Below are positions 28,001 to 41,965 of a DNA stretch of 64,000 nt, in pieces. Both the position numbers and the translations under genes were made by a program. The notes under the pieces were generated by a model that worked only from the letters and a program-made list of their open reading frames with translations, did no database searches and was not told where the DNA came from. The stretch spans positions 60,535,056 through 60,599,055 of the forward strand of contig CM067343.1 in NCBI GenBank assembly GCA_034190875.2, in the 5' to 3' direction. How positions within the stretch are numbered: the stretch's first letter is position 1; each line of letters starts with the position of its first letter. This DNA is from Urechis unicinctus. Its lineage: Eukaryota > Annelida > Polychaeta > Xenopneusta > Urechidae.

Positions 28001-28659
28001 GTACAACCGCTCTTCAACCGATACAAGAAATACAGCAGTGCCCGTAATAATTGTTCCATGTTGTCTTCATCGGAAGGTGCGGTCAGCAAGCCATTATACT
28101 TTTGGTTCATTTTTTTAGAGCATATATTAAGCGATGACAACATTATTTATATTCTGAGATCCACATGCTTCATATGGACTACTAAATTCAACTGGCCACC
28201 ACTATAGGCCGGCAACACTAAGTCGCTTTTCGATATTTTTGTACTGTCGCATTTGTAATATGAGCACTTCGTGACTTGTATTCATTCCACTGTGCATTGA
28301 TCAGTCAGGAATGAGTTTGTATTCATATTTTCATTTTAATTGCTCAGCGACGCATTGTGCTTTTAAATCGATGCTATGATTTCGTTTCTGTCACAGATAA
28401 CGTCAACACAATGAACCATTAATAATAAACCACGCATCTACATTCGTAAGATTTGCTGGAGTAGCCCACATGTTGTTATAGCAACAGAGTGTGGGAGAAG
28501 CAACCCCAACCCGACAATCTCTTTCTACCACCCATTGACAAAGAGCTGTGGATTTCAGCTTGTACACATGCATGGATTTTATCATTGCAGTATTTGTTAA
28601 TCATTTCTTTGTGCGTTTTACATCCAGATATGGTTCACGTTTGACATTTGACAAAAAAA
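25006..28659. other. Non-coding stretch, nothing recognised
   Basis: No gene or repeat family recognised. A short run at about 27,755-27,775 (gcagtagatcgaga) echoes the arm-tip repeat (9,692, 48,437) but is too short to call a copy. Confidence 0.5.
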
Positions 28660-29750
28660 CAAGTAGCTTTTATAATTGCTGATGCCGTTTTCATCGGCAA
28701 TAGACCACTTAATCTTACTAGATATGCTACGTTTCGGTTTATGTATCTTTGAAACATTGACATTTAAAATTTAGAAAAACAGGGCTATGGTCAGATAAGT
28801 TGTCCCCATCATGAGTACATGTATATCGTGAGACTAAGGGCAATATATTATCAGATATTACGAAATGATCCAAAACAGATCTTGCATTAGCTATTTCGTC
28901 CGAAATCAGTGTTAAGGTCATCCCCTAGAACCAAGAAATCCACATCAGTGTTGGCGTTGGAGATAGACAGGACATCATTAAAAAGTTCATTATAAGTATT
29001 GTTGCATGTAGTTGCAGATGACACATAGCATGGCATGTACAAATTTCCTAAATTAAAAAGCAGATCGGCCGTCACAATTTACAGCAACCAAACGAGCAAT
29101 GCACCTGACAATATTACATTGCACAAGACGGATGGAAAACTTAGAATCACGTTTACGCAGATATGCGAAGCATCCATATAATCTCCCTTTGAGAACCCGA
29201 GATGAAATATTACCAGACACAATTATACCCTTATAATTTAGTTTCTAGTACATTAAATTCGTTTTCACGTAGCCAATACTCTTGTAGAAACAGAACATCA
29301 CATTCATTCATTAATTTCTGAATGTAAACAATCGTATCATCCCCATTGCCTCTACTATTATATGTGCAAATACGATAAGTTGTGACAAAATTGCAACAAA
29401 CAGTAATAAATTTTAAAAAAACAAGTAGCGCATTATAGCGCATCACTTCATTATCTTGCATGTACCGTAACACCTCGTCTGTAGTGCTATTGTTACAGGC
29501 TCTGTAGACGAACAAGTCTCTGTTGGCTTCCGGTGCTCCCCGCAGAGTACTGGAGGTAGCAACCCCCTTGACATGGCCTTTCTTCTTGACGTATGTTCTC
29601 TTGCGTCTTTCCACTGTTTTGAAGCAGTCGTCACCTAGATCGGTAGGCGCATTGACTTTGCTAATCGTTGCTTATCGTTTTACTGTCAACGGATTTTACA
29701 GTGGCTGTGGCTGTGACGGCAGAGTATGACGGACTGTTATTTGGCGTTTG
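28660..29750 (-). mobile_element. Non-LTR retrotransposon fragment: ORF1 tail plus APE-type endonuclease
   Basis: Read on the - strand, 29,614 to about 29,400 resembles the end of a LINE ORF1. It runs straight into an apurinic endonuclease-like domain: RICTYNSRG, then NECDVLFLQEYW near 29,270, a GRLYGC segment near 29,180, YMPC near 29,035, LGDDLNTDF near 28,905, and DNLSDHSP near 28,785, the catalytic SDH motif. These lie in different frames with a gap between ORF1 and endonuclease, so the copy has deletions and frameshifts. After 28,739 a short LINE-like segment continues to about 28,660, then the match stops before any reverse transcriptase. This is unusual, as most dead LINEs keep the 3' end. 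Confidence 0.8.
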
Positions 29751-32700
29751 AGCAGATTGACGACACTCTACACGCTGGAGGTTGACCATAGCTCCATTCA
29801 GGAGATATTAACGCATATAATCATGGCGTGCTAGTTTGGGCATTTTGATGTTCCTTACACAATCGGCATTGTTCCATTAGCGAGTTACTATTCATTACAT
29901 AATCTCTTCTCGCGTATGTTCGTGAGCAAGTTAGAATTCTGTTCTCAGGATACCTTCCTTTATCGAGTTTGCTGTGTTCCAATACCAAAAAGTCTTTAAA
30001 CTGTAGCTATTTGAAAAAAAAATCCCGGATCGCAATATAACTCGAAAGCGACAAATGTCGTATTGCCATAATTTGCAGGATCTACAGTGCTAAGCCTGTT
30101 ATAAAAATAGATTTATTGCCTTGTTTTAATACATTTATTTGTCACCAAATTCGAGCTATTGGTCGTCAATTAGAGTTTTTCCTAATGTCAGAAGATATTT
30201 TACAATATCTAAAATCCCTCGGAAACGGGTATTATTGAGAATTGTGTCCTGTAATGAGTTACGTGAAAGGAAACACCTTCTGTGATTAGTTCTATATTTC
30301 CGCTGTAACCCTTAGATAATCACTAAAATATTTATATGCTATAAAATATTGTCAACAATGCAGTATAATCTTCACAAAAGCTGAACGTATTACAAGCTAC
30401 CATGAAGCTCTAATGTCGAGGTATGAGCATTTGAAAGCAGTGATCATTCGACAGCATTTGACATATTCCGGGACCACGCAGCTGACATTATTGTTTATGC
30501 ATTTGATAGTATCCTGTGCCATAGGTAAGAGATACAGCTGCATTGCTCTATTTGAATGAGATAGTGGCAAACAGTCGACAATACATCATTTCTAACTAAC
30601 ACATTTCCCTACAGGAGATAACTGAAATTCAGTGCCATACATTATGTCAACATTTGCATCACAATACTGGATATGCTATATATAGTGATAGGCCTTGAGC
30701 ATGTCATCTTCAGCGACCATTATGTGGGCGTTATATAATAACTCACACAAATATGATATGTGTTTTGAATTTCAATGGTGCAACAGTAAGTATAAGGTGT
30801 TTATCGGCTAAAGCAGCGCCTCCAACACAGACGCCAGTCATTCTAGCTGTACATTACGTTCGGGGATTGACGTCATGTTACAAATGAATCTAGATAAGCA
30901 GTGGTGCATATAATGACAGCATTTGTCCCGGCAAAGATGAATTGGCAGGAATTAGCATTGCAGAGAAAACGTATTCAGCATCGATGTTAGCCAATAATTT
31001 TAACTGAGCTTTAGCAATTTCTCGAACTTGCGTGTTGTTAAGGAATTTCAGTAGTATCACATATGGTTGTTCGTAACTTTACTCAAACATACTCCTGACT
31101 ATAGTTGTTGCCTGCCATTGAATCGTCATTCTGTGTCTGTGTCAAGCAGAAAGTTATGCCGTTACTGCAAGGTGGATGCAAAGCATAACAAGAGTCATAT
31201 ACAGCTACAGACAATTCTAGTGACTACTGCCAGTTTTGCTTGACGTAAACCATACCATAACAACTTGATTCATATAACATCGTCTACGTAAATAACGGCA
31301 TACTATATAAAGTTAGAATACATTTAACCATCATTTCCACAGTCAGATAGATGTTAAAGATTCGATGATAGTTGCTAGCCTGTTCCATTTACAATGTTTT
31401 CATCAACACGTCATCAGACATTGCGCATGATTAATCTAGATTTATGGGAGGACTCCTCGCAGGACCGACATTTGGGGACGCCGCTAGTTGCGTTTTGCGA
31501 ATCCAACCGTCACCATGCACGAGAACGATTTGTTATGCGTATTGGTATCCCACCCATTGAAGTCGATGGATAGCCGCTGGATGGGAACTTTTTCGAACGC
31601 ATCCGTGTAAATTCTATCATCAGATTCCACGGACTGGACTGTTTGAATAAAAGGTGACTGGAAATTTTGCAGTGATATATCTGCGACTGGATCCTGTATA
31701 CGGATATGGGGTTTACCTTGATGTCTATGCACAACGATGTATATGTAGAGAGCTAAAGAATACATTGACCTAATTAGAACTACAGCTTTATATCTTTATG
31801 TTGCACCATTTTTACACGTTTGTTCGCATTATTGAAACTTTATCCAATAGACGTCAAATTATGTATCTTAGTGATCTGGCTTGGCTAGTGATGCGAGCAT
31901 TACGCAAATACCACTGCACCGATTTGTTCAATGGCGCTTTTAATAGTGCACTTGATGCTTGATTTAGATCCTTTACTGCGGTCCCATTTATTGTTCATTT
32001 TAGCTGGTGAGTAGCCCCTGCTATGTTTTTATGGGAACTCGTCATCTCTATAAACCCGTACAAAAGAGGCGCTGCAAGTACAGTCAACCTCCGCTATTAA
32101 ACGTGCCAGTTGTATGGCGGACTGATATGGAACAATTATGGCGATCAGCACTGTGTGACCTTTCAGTTGTGGTATTGTTATTCGATGTCGATGCAACTTA
32201 CCCGCACGCATCCAATCGCATTCAAAGCCTGTACGATGCTGCCTTATTAAGATAACTGAAAAGGTAAATTTGCTATCTATATTCGTTATTTGATAGTTGC
32301 TTTCGATAAAAAAAACGTTCCGAAATTATTAATAATGCTTTTATAGTTATATATACATTGCCATGATGTAATCAGAGATCTCTTCTGTCGATAGCCATAA
32401 CAGAGTGACAAATGCCTGCCAGTAGGGTCATTTACAGACCTGCAGAGGGTGATGACTAGTCCTTTAAAACATTTAACGGATATTAACCTTTGCAGCCATA
32501 TGTCTGTATTCGATAATGTTCCACTGGTTTTACTTACCGACTTGATTTGACATCTTTCGTTGAAAAAGTGTTTTTTTTTTGTAATAGTGTGGATATACAA
32601 TTGGGTCTTTTTCGCTGAAATTTGCCCGGAAGGACTGAGGTCAAAAGGTCATTAGGGTTTATGCATAGCCACTGATTCCAGCGTACGGTCCTGGTCTATC

Positions 32701-34934
32701 TCATCTTAAACCATCGCACATATTGTTTACAATATTCAACCGAAATAATCGTAAGTTGCTAACTTAAGGCAATATATAATTTTGTCAATACACACGTAGT
32801 CACCCACTAAGCCGAACACTCACACACACACAAAGCCATATACACGCACTCACATATATGCATAGACACACATACACACACGTGCAAACTGCGATCATTC
32901 ATGATATACAATATAACGTAATCATTTGATGTACATATACGCATTGATTAAGGTATTTCACTGAGATAACCCTATTTACATTGAATGTTGCATCATCAAG
33001 CTTTATAGCAAGACAGATCGTTTGCATCGAGAGTATGTATTTCTTAGACACGCTGATTCAAACTATTTGCCATTTGCTTTTTTCTACCATACAGAACGAC
33101 TACTTAAACTGTTAGCATGCACTTGTCAATCATCGTCGGAATGACAACTGGAAATTCTACTATAGGATATATGTGACAGAACAGGTTCAGATTACCCTAA
33201 CTAGTGTGAACGATAATGGTGATTATTTTTAGAATGTGTATCTAATGGAATGACCAGAATGTCTTGTTATGTCTGGTTTTGTCATCGACAAAGTTTTGAC
33301 TCTGTTTTCACATCACGTGGAAGTGGCTTGCTAACTATAATTTATAATAATTATTGCAGCAAATATCATGGCCTGTTAATGTGTTAGTAGCATTTGTTAG
33401 TCTATTTTGCACGGTCGTTTTCCTAGGAATCGCCCGTCTGTCGGAACATTTGCAACATGTATGTATTTTGGGGACACGATGGACAAAATAACTTCTGATG
33501 CTTAATAACGACCGATTTACTGTTCTATCAAGATGCCGTAGATTACACGGACTCACATCGTGTCTTTTTCCAAACTAATCGGGCTGTATTTGTGCCTGTA
33601 TCTGTTTCAAACTGTTTCAAGAAGGCGTTAAATATAATATTTATCAAACAGCGATTGATTGCGTATATGGTCAAATATGTTTAAACACAAGCGATGGTCG
33701 GAGCAATGTCCGAAACAATGATGAGAACTCTATGCGTGCTATATTCTTGTGATATGATAGCGACAGGGTTTACTGAGGTACTCTAATGAAAGATTGTAGC
33801 ATGGTATGCACGATCAGATAGTTAACACATCATGAATACGGTTTTGTGAGGGTATCACGTTAGGTAAATGGTGGTTTGAGTTGCTGACCATACCTTGGTG
33901 AAGCATTTAACTGGACTCACCACCAACAATGTCGTTAAGCCGGATGGGAGTATGATGATGCTGGAATGTTGTGAAATAATATCTACGATATACATGTTAT
34001 TTTCTCTTCTTTACTACACTGGTAGACAGGCATAGATGCTGAACAAATGATAAACTTGGCTTTAATGGACAATGCCGCCCATGTACCATAAGATAAAGTA
34101 AACAGATTGCATGGGACCATTAACAGAAACGACCGAATTGATTTTAGTGACAAAGTGGGTGTGAGCTCTTTTTACGGTAAATTTGAAAATTACATTCTCG
34201 GAGCGGTTTCCCATTTCATGACCCAATGTGGCTGAGTACATAGTACTTAACCTTCGACAGCTGTCATATCGAATGTACGATCCTATACAGCCGCGTCTGA
34301 TTACCTTGGCACCCCATAGAGATGTTTCACTGATCATCCAAGAAGTGTTAATCGCATGGTTAGTCCAGTTTGTCACTTATTGACACCCAAATCGGGATTT
34401 TCAATTCTGAAAACCGTAAACTTGTCTGACTGTGTATGAAGGTTAAATATTGAAGTAGTCTTTGTCCAAAATAAATGCTGTTGTGATCTCTTTGACCGCG
34501 CTGTGGTTTGCATCATAAGAATACAACTTGAAATCGAATTTGTTATAATAAGTATAGATTAATCTGCTGGCATTGCTACAAATCACTCTATAGTATCTAA
34601 TAGAGTTGAAAGCAATAGACCAATTTAACCCAGTTATTATCTTATGTGATTGTTGAGGCTTAACGTGCCTTCTCGCAGACATTTCATGTGACTCTTGAGG
34701 TGGAAAACCCATTTATATATGCAGGTATAGGACTAGCCTTAATCCGCAATGGAATGGTCATATATGGGAAACTTCTACGTTCTTCAATATCTTACAATGA
34801 TCACCTCGAACCGACGGATCAATATTGAGAGATAAAGTATTATCGTGTTGGACTAACATTTTATTATTTGTAGCAGTATGTGGATTAAGGAACAGGCTAT
34901 GCAGCTATCAGAATATCATTTAACGTCATTAACA
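29751..34934. other. Non-coding stretch with a few unsupported frames
   Basis: The longest frames are 31,484-31,765 (-, 93 codons, N-terminal hydrophobic stretch), 32,007-32,255 (+, 82 codons), 32,286-32,600 (-, 104 codons) and 34,062-34,376 (-, 104 codons). None resembles a known family. A CA-rich microsatellite lies at about 32,815-32,885. Confidence 0.45.
31484..31765 (-). CDS. Weak candidate exon, unknown protein
   Basis: A 93-codon frame starts with a short hydrophobic segment followed by a polar stretch, as in a type II membrane protein or signal anchor. Amino-acid composition is less biased than in neighbouring random frames. I recognise no domain, see no convincing splice partner, and the frame could be chance. 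Confidence 0.15.
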   Translation of the reverse strand: MYSLALYIYIVVHRHQGKPHIRIQDPVADISLQNFQSPFIQTVQSVESDDRIYTDAFEKVPIQRLSIDFNGWDTNTHNKSFSCMVTVGFAKRN

Positions 34935-35230
34935 TTCTCTCTCTCTCTGTCTTTTTCTCTCTCTCATTATATCTCTCTATCTAAATATCTTTCTCTTTCT
35001 CTCTTTCTTTCTCTCTATCTCTCTATCTCTTTTTTTTTTCTCTCTCTCTCTCTCTCTCTCTATTTCTTTCTATTTTTCTCTCTCTCTCTCTCTCTCTCTC
35101 TTTCCCTCTCAATCTCTATCTGCTTATCTCTCCCTTTATCTCTATCATATGTATCTCTCTCTCTCTTTCTTACTTTTTTCTCTCTCTCAATTTCTTTCTA
35201 TATCTCTATCTCTCTCTCACCCTCTCTCGC
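34935..35230. repeat. (CT)n-rich array
   Basis: About 300 bp of CTCTCT with TTTCT and ATCTCT variants. The 132-codon open frame across it (LSLSLS) is a composition artefact. Confidence 0.95.
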
Positions 35231-36554
35231 GCTCATGATTACATTTGAATTCCACAAAATAACACAATATAAATGAAGTTACAACTGTAGACACCTGTCG
35301 AGATAATTTAACATCGCTTACAATTCGCGGTAAATTTATAAATATCTGGATTTAGAACTTGTATTTCACATGGAAGTTTTTTAACCAAAATATTTATGTA
35401 TGTGCATGAATGTCGAACATAGATACTGACGTGATTTACAACGGAACCAACCAATGCACTGTATCGTCAAAAATTGCATCACCCTACTCTTGAAAGATAA
35501 TTTATGTAAGGTCCAAGTCTAGCATAATTGGTTAAGAATTATTCTGTCGCAGGCAATGAAGCCGCTAGAAGTCCCTGCCCAAAGAAGGCTGCATGTACAC
35601 AGACAGCTTTTACAGACCGCGGAAGGCACCTTCAGATTTTAGATACTAATCGTTCTGGTAATTACCCCGGTTGACACATAGCAACTCTTAATAATGTGAT
35701 AAACGCGCGATCGAATATGGTGGCTGAGTCATTATCCTAGTAATGGTTGCATTATTGAACGATTATGTGACGCGTGCCCCGGATAGGAATGATTTCGTTT
35801 CTCATAATAGTCTGAAACTTTATTGAATTATAGGTAATTAGACGTTGAACGCATTTATGCATATAGTACTAGATATTTGTGCTTCAGCGTAAAAAAGGTA
35901 GCATCATTTGTATGCACACTAATGCTCAAACACTAACACCACATCATATTCTGTAGAGCAAAAATTGTTTTTTAAATAACGTTATGAATATCCCCGAATG
36001 TATGTATTAATGCTAAACAGAAGTTCTGAAACTGATGCCAACAATTTTTAGTCGGCTTTGCTGACTGTTGGTGTTTTCATATTAATTATAAGAATGCTGT
36101 TTGTGTAATGTATACATGTAAATAAAATCATGCTCAGTAGCAACATCAGCATCACATCATTATGAGTATGCATTATAATGTCCATTAGTAACTGGCTTTA
36201 TGGACAAAGTGTTATCTTTAAGTGGATGGCCATTGAAACTGAAACCTAAATCCTCAATAATCTAAATACTGTTAAACGTATGCTCTGACTGCATTCAGGT
36301 GTCAATTGGCGCTCTAAAGACGCTTTTTTTTAAAACAGTCCTGAATCAGCATTGACTCTCTAGATAAATACTCACATAAACCAATCGCTGTTTTAACGGC
36401 AAAAAAGAAAATGATCATTAATCATGATTGTGAATGCGCCTCTACTGTTCATTAGGGCTGGTTCATAAATGCTATGAAATGACGAAATGTAATTAAATGT
36501 CCGCCCGAAGCACTGAGATATTGAATGTTGCAAATGGCATGTATCGGGATGATT
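35231..36554. other. Non-coding stretch, nothing recognised
   Basis: No repeats, RNA genes or convincing frames seen. Confidence 0.5.
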
Positions 36555-36830
36555 ATATTCTATACAACGTGTATAGGTGATACAGTCACATCTCAATGAA
36601 ATTATAAGGAACGCCCATGATTCATGGAATCAATCTTATGGAACACTGCAGCGGATGTGCTTTCACTTGTCAAATCACGTTTCTTTCAATGAATCAAAAC
36701 GATGGTGGGAAAGCCTCAGGGCAGAATAAATACAGGTTGGACCTTCTAGATTCACTACACTTCAACCCTTGCATTACGTGGTGTGGTGAACTTGTCGGTC
36801 ACAGGTAGCCCGCCACCTGATATTCGCACG
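36555..36830 (+). repeat. Dispersed repeat, copy B
   Basis: Direct-orientation relative of 20,060-20,340. Similarity fades on both sides at about the same relative points, which suggests the ends of a short interspersed unit. Confidence 0.75.
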
Positions 36831-39800
36831 TTTCATCATTAATGCTGGTTAATCGTTTACCATGATTGAATATGAACATTTGTTACAGTACTGATACTGA
36901 TAATATTGCAAACCTTCAATCACATGATGAGAAATCAACCTTACAAGCCACTGGTCTGTATAATAGATTGCCTTGCCTGATGTATATCATCAGAGTTTGA
37001 TGTCAACGTCCACGATTTAAGTGACATTTACAACGAAGAGACAATATTATGATGTAACGAAACTTCGTCTTCATATATTCTTTCAACTATTTCTATTAAC
37101 CTAGCAAACCTTAATAAACGTAGCGAAACTAGTATACACGTTATCGCTTAAAAAGCTTTCCTTTATGTCAACGGAGTGTTTTACATATATATTTCGAAAA
37201 TAGCACCATTTTTTTTGCCCATGTATTGCCGTATATATCTGATCAAAATGCATGTTATTTCACACATCGCCTCAAAACGGTAAAGCGCTGATATGATTTG
37301 GCATTGAATAAACTATGTTGCAGAGTTCTTTTGTTGAAAGTGTCTATGGTAAATGAAATGCAATCAATGGAAACAAGTGCTTTGTTAAGACTTAAAATCA
37401 CAGTAGACACAATGTTAGGTGGGAATTATTTGGCCTTATCTGATGATTCTGATCAACAGAGCTCAAAGTTGACGCTAGTGTCAGCCTATTATATATTTTC
37501 ATTCCGTTTTATGAAATTTAAAGCTCCACATTCTATTATGCTGGTTCAATGGTCGCTTTGTCCCTGAACAGCTTTATTATAACCGAGCATATTTGAAAGA
37601 CCGGTATACGAATATAATGGAAGTAATCTTTCTGTATCATATGATTGTTTAGCGGCTCTTGTCATTGTCATTTGTTAAAGTGAACAAAGTAAAAACATGT
37701 CAGCTACATGAAGTACCATGTTCAGACAATATTCAGATAGTTGCGGCTAGTGTGTTCTACATATGTACTAGCAGTCATCACATTTCAGTTATCTGATATC
37801 AGTTATAACACAAACGTATGGACGCTGGTTGTCATAGCACAAAATAAGGTCAGGTTTGCTAAGGTGAATAGCTTGTGAAGTTCAAAGTAGCCCTCCAAAC
37901 AAACAGGTACAGAGGTGTTCCGTAACACATTTGAAAAGATCTTTATTAAATCATGCATGTAGAATTCACTGAATGGCCTGTTGCTGTGGCTGTTGCTGTA
38001 ATTTCTGTCATCAATAATGACAAGCGCAACGAATGCTCTATGCATTGCTCAAATACAGTGGGTCTGTCATCTGAAGTGTGATCGAAATGTCTGTTCGGGA
38101 CCTAATCACAGTTTGTAGTGCGCAATTGTGATTATTCTGCAACAACAAGAATGGAAAAGCTATTTCTTTAAGCGAATCATTGTTGCAACGTTTTCCCAAT
38201 TAACGTGCGTCTTCAGCGTAAACATCCAGCGACTATTGAGAAAATCGATAGTTAATGGACCTAGATGTAAGTGTTCCCTGTAAGGGCGGAGACCACTCAA
38301 TGAACAAAGCATAATGCGGGAGAATGGTGGTCTTACCAGCGCCTGCGTAGAACAATGAGCTCTTGGTAGAGCTTCTATTGACATGTTTGTTTCCGTCATG
38401 CAAGGTGTTTTTGTGCATTTTTCTGGTTAAAATATTTTCATATTCCACAAGATGCTTTAGGAACAGATAAACAGCCGCATTTGTTATTCACACTAATTAC
38501 ATCGACAACACTGATTCACTGTTAAGTCATCTGTTCGACTAAACGGCAATTTTTCCACCGACAAGACATATACCCCGATTATCCAGAGGTTAACAGTCCA
38601 CCTTATTTAAAACGAGTAGTGCACATACAGGCATGCGTACACGCAATGGTACTACTGGACATTGCTTGTGGCAATAAATTCATACACAAGACATTTAAAG
38701 ATAATCAGCACACATATTTAGGCGTCTTCCATCAACCTTATTAGTTTTGTGTCATTCTAATCCAATGGAGCAGCATCATTCAATAAATAAGTTCGTTTGC
38801 TAACAACCAAACCATCACCGTGGTTGCCCTTTTTGAGATTTACACCACCTGGTCTTGATTACATGTTGTGATGTGATAATCGTCTGCTCGGAACGTGAAT
38901 GGCATTAATGAAAGTTTCACAGTCATCTGCAATCTCTATTTGCGATGGCATATCAATGGCGTCTTTTTATCAGGGTGTTTTTTGCTCGAGGATTACAGCG
39001 TCAAGTTATGAAAACCACCCAATGTATTCATTTCAATTAACAGTGAGACGCGTATGGTTCATATATCACACAATAAAACACAATCACAGGGAAGTGTGAT
39101 AGCATATTCAAGAAAACACTTCGGAGTTAGTTTTAGTTTATTACATAGATGTTTATAGTCATAAAAGTTTTGAGAAGGGGATACTCTGATTGCTTAATAA
39201 GCTGGCGTTTATAGCAAGATTAGTCAAATATGTGATAGCGACATCGGTCCTTTTGCAAATAATCTCAGACTTGGCGCACAAAACTGCATAAGCGTCAAGA
39301 TGCCCAAAGCAGAAATAACCCTTTCTCATTTTTTTAAAGTAAATCGTAATACTAAGAGACGCTTTGGAGGATAATTATTAATAATGTCAGTGTATTAATA
39401 TTGTTTATTGATCATTAGGGGGATTAATGATTTGGGTTCAGACTGCTTGGCATTGGTGCTCTATCATCACTGTTATTTTATAATTAAAAGTATCATTGAC
39501 AAAATGAGTTTACATGCAGTCGCTGAACACATTTCATTGCAATCTATCTCACAATGAATATATTTACTGCACGAATGTGGTTCGTACAAAACATATATGA
39601 TCGGAATCAACAATTTTACAGATTTAGTGGTATACCATTAATCATCCATTTACGACATCCGCAGATTGAATGCCTGTAAAACTATGACCAACTGAGAAAA
39701 AAAATTGTTGACATCCTGCAATGCTGACCCTTGCACGTAGTGAAAGGGTCGTTCTGATTTATTCAGTCATGAAGACAGGTGAAGGATTAAACACCTCTGA

Positions 39801-40000
39801 GAAAATCATCAACACCGGGCACAACTGTTAGACACACCGTTAGCATACGGATTATAGCCATAAAGCCAAAATCATGGCCGTCAAGTCATGGGCAAAACGT
39901 GAAATCTTGAAACAATTGGTCATGTGGTAAACACGTAATCTCCTTTTCCCATGGATTTATATGCAAAGCGCTTCGCTTGAGTTCACACTTCACTAACTTT
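36831..40000. other. Non-coding stretch, nothing recognised
   Basis: Only short frames (up to 89 codons at 37,298-37,567, +) without family resemblance. Confidence 0.5.
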
Positions 40001-40039
40001 TTTATTTCAGCGTGGTGGATTATTGTGGCGGGATAATTA

Positions 40040-40895
40040 AATGCTGCTCAATAACATTTGATTCACAACGGAATTCCACCACCAGAGTATCCTTTCGAAA
40101 ATTTAACGTGTGTGATAAATCAACACAGCATTCGTCTGAACATAAATTTTGAGTTTCTGCAACTCTTGATCAGATGCAAGATAAAGAAACGTCCACGGAT
40201 GTGTCAAAGCAAAAGTGCTTTGTTTTGGATACAGTGATAGAAATACGAGGCCTCCGTTGTCGACTGCCCTCTCATAGACTTTCTCTAACTTGCTGCTGGT
40301 GAAGCGAATCGATGCATGGAAACAGAATACACCCGAATAATCCTGCATTGCGTCCAAAATGGCAAATATTTTAGATGATTGATACTTAGCAGCCTTCTTT
40401 ACTCCTATGTTGTTTTGTACGGGGTACTGATTAAAATCGAAACTTCTTAACTCAACATTACACCAGCTCCGTATCTCTTTTTGTTGCCTTTCGTTCAAAC
40501 CCCAGTCGTAGTAGAGGATTATGTATTGGGAAAGTATTTCTGTACACTGCTGACTGCGTCCTGGCTTTCTGCCATATGTGAAAAGCTTACTCCAGTAACA
40601 AACACTATATCGCGGACGTTGCTATCATCAAGCTCAACGAAATTCTCAAGCGGCATATTATAGTTCTTCAAATATCTCGTTCCTTGAGACGTTCCATATA
40701 TTCATTGACCTCTTTCTTCTTCGATGGTTTCTTAAGTCCAGATTGTTGAGATAACATGATACCAAGCAGTAGAAGTACACAACACCACAGGCAAATGATT
40801 ACGGATCGGGACGTTATTTTCCTCCATTCGATCGTTTCTACTTGATGACTATTGCAGATATGAGCAAATAGCAATCGAGTCAAGCGGTCCATAGT
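40040..40895 (-). pseudogene. Broken DUF1647-like (putative Golgi type II) protein gene
   Basis: Read on the - strand, the first frame (40,892 to 40,668) starts with a short cytoplasmic segment, then a membrane anchor (CLWCCVLLLLGIML) and a Lys-rich stem, the layout of Golgi type II proteins. The next segment, in a second frame (about 40,668-40,512), contains DIVFVTGVS and ESQDAVSSVQKYFP. A third frame (40,498-40,106) carries YYDWGL, WCNVELRSFDF, FHASIRF and ALTHPWTFLYL. These blocks follow the order of the invertebrate DUF1647 family. Two frameshifts (about 40,670 and 40,510) and an in-frame TAA at 40,103-40,105 break it; similarity continues weakly to about 40,040. No introns interrupt the blocks and an AATAAA lies at 40,001-40,006 on this strand, so it may be a retrocopy. 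Confidence 0.75.
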
Positions 40896-41259
40896 GGGGG
40901 TGATGAGCCTTCAATAACATGCAATTGATGTTGCCGTGTGGCCGGCACATTTAGAAACTATGGACTGGCCAGGTACTATGATAGCGAGACAAATGGCCGG
41001 GCCCGAGCAAGTACTCGTTTGTGCACTCGAGGGATGTTTTGAGCTGGCACCAAAACTTAGAGAAGAGCTTGATGGATACCACGTTGGTTTTGTAGCACAC
41101 TGAGACAAACAAGAAAGGATGGTGAGACCAGTGATCCCGTTCCATCCCAGCCCAAGAAAAACAGACCTGCCTATATCAATAGAAAGAAACAGAAGATGAC
41201 ATTGCTGTTGCATTAGTATCATATAAATAGGCCCTTGTCTTGCTAAGAGGATTCAATAC
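40896..41259. other. Upstream flank of the DUF1647-like pseudogene
   Basis: Fills the gap between the pseudogene start and the inner end of the right arm. Two overlapping - strand frames (103 and 64 codons) are present but neither resembles a known protein; probably former 5' flank. Confidence 0.4.
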
Positions 41260-41429
41260 ATTTCGACTCTGACAGCACCAATTCCGGTTCTGACGTCAAG
41301 CAGAGGCGATTAATTATTCATGAGCACTTTCACGGCTGGTACAGAGACAGAATAGGTACTTTTCGGTTATATTTCCATAATCTGGAAAATGGGAAATAAT
41401 TTTACCTGCAATAGAGACATGACTAGACA

Positions 41430-41883
41430 CTTTCACTCCCTCTCGCTATCTGTCTCTTTCTCTTGCTCCCTCTCTCTCTCTCTCCCTTTCCTCTCTCCTC
41501 CCCTCACTCTCTCTATCTGCATCTCTCACACACAATCCCCTCTTTATCTCCCTCCATTTCTTCTTCTTCCTCTCTCTCTACATCTCTCACTGAATCTCTC
41601 ACCCTGTATTTCTCTTTGTCTTTCTCTCTCCCTCTGTCTCTCTATCTATTTATACATATATTATTATGCATACATATATGCATGTATATAGATATATTCA
41701 CATATAAAGATATGTGCATATGTATGCATATATGTGTGTATATATATATATTATATATATATATATATAAAATATATATAATATATATATAGAATAGATA
41801 TATATTATATATATATATATATAAAAATATATATATATATAGATATATATATATATAGAGATATATATATATATCTATATATA

Positions 41884-41943
<60 letters not shown>

Positions 41944-41965
41944 CTTTATATATATATTTATAAAG
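41430..41965. repeat. (CT)n followed by (TA)n array
   Basis: CTCTCT units to about 41,650, then TATATA with a few TATC and TAGA units. It is the complement in position and composition of the GA/TA arrays at 7,680-8,505, so the arrays predate the inverted duplication. Confidence 0.9.

Noticed and set aside
34062..34376. 104-codon - strand frame
   Set aside because: No recognisable family, no splice context, located in repeat-poor non-coding DNA; probably chance.
34878..35276. 132-codon Leu/Ser-rich frame
   Set aside because: Produced by the CT array; composition only.
41389..41792. Two overlapping 100-109-codon Leu/Ser/Tyr frames
   Set aside because: They read through the CT and TA arrays.
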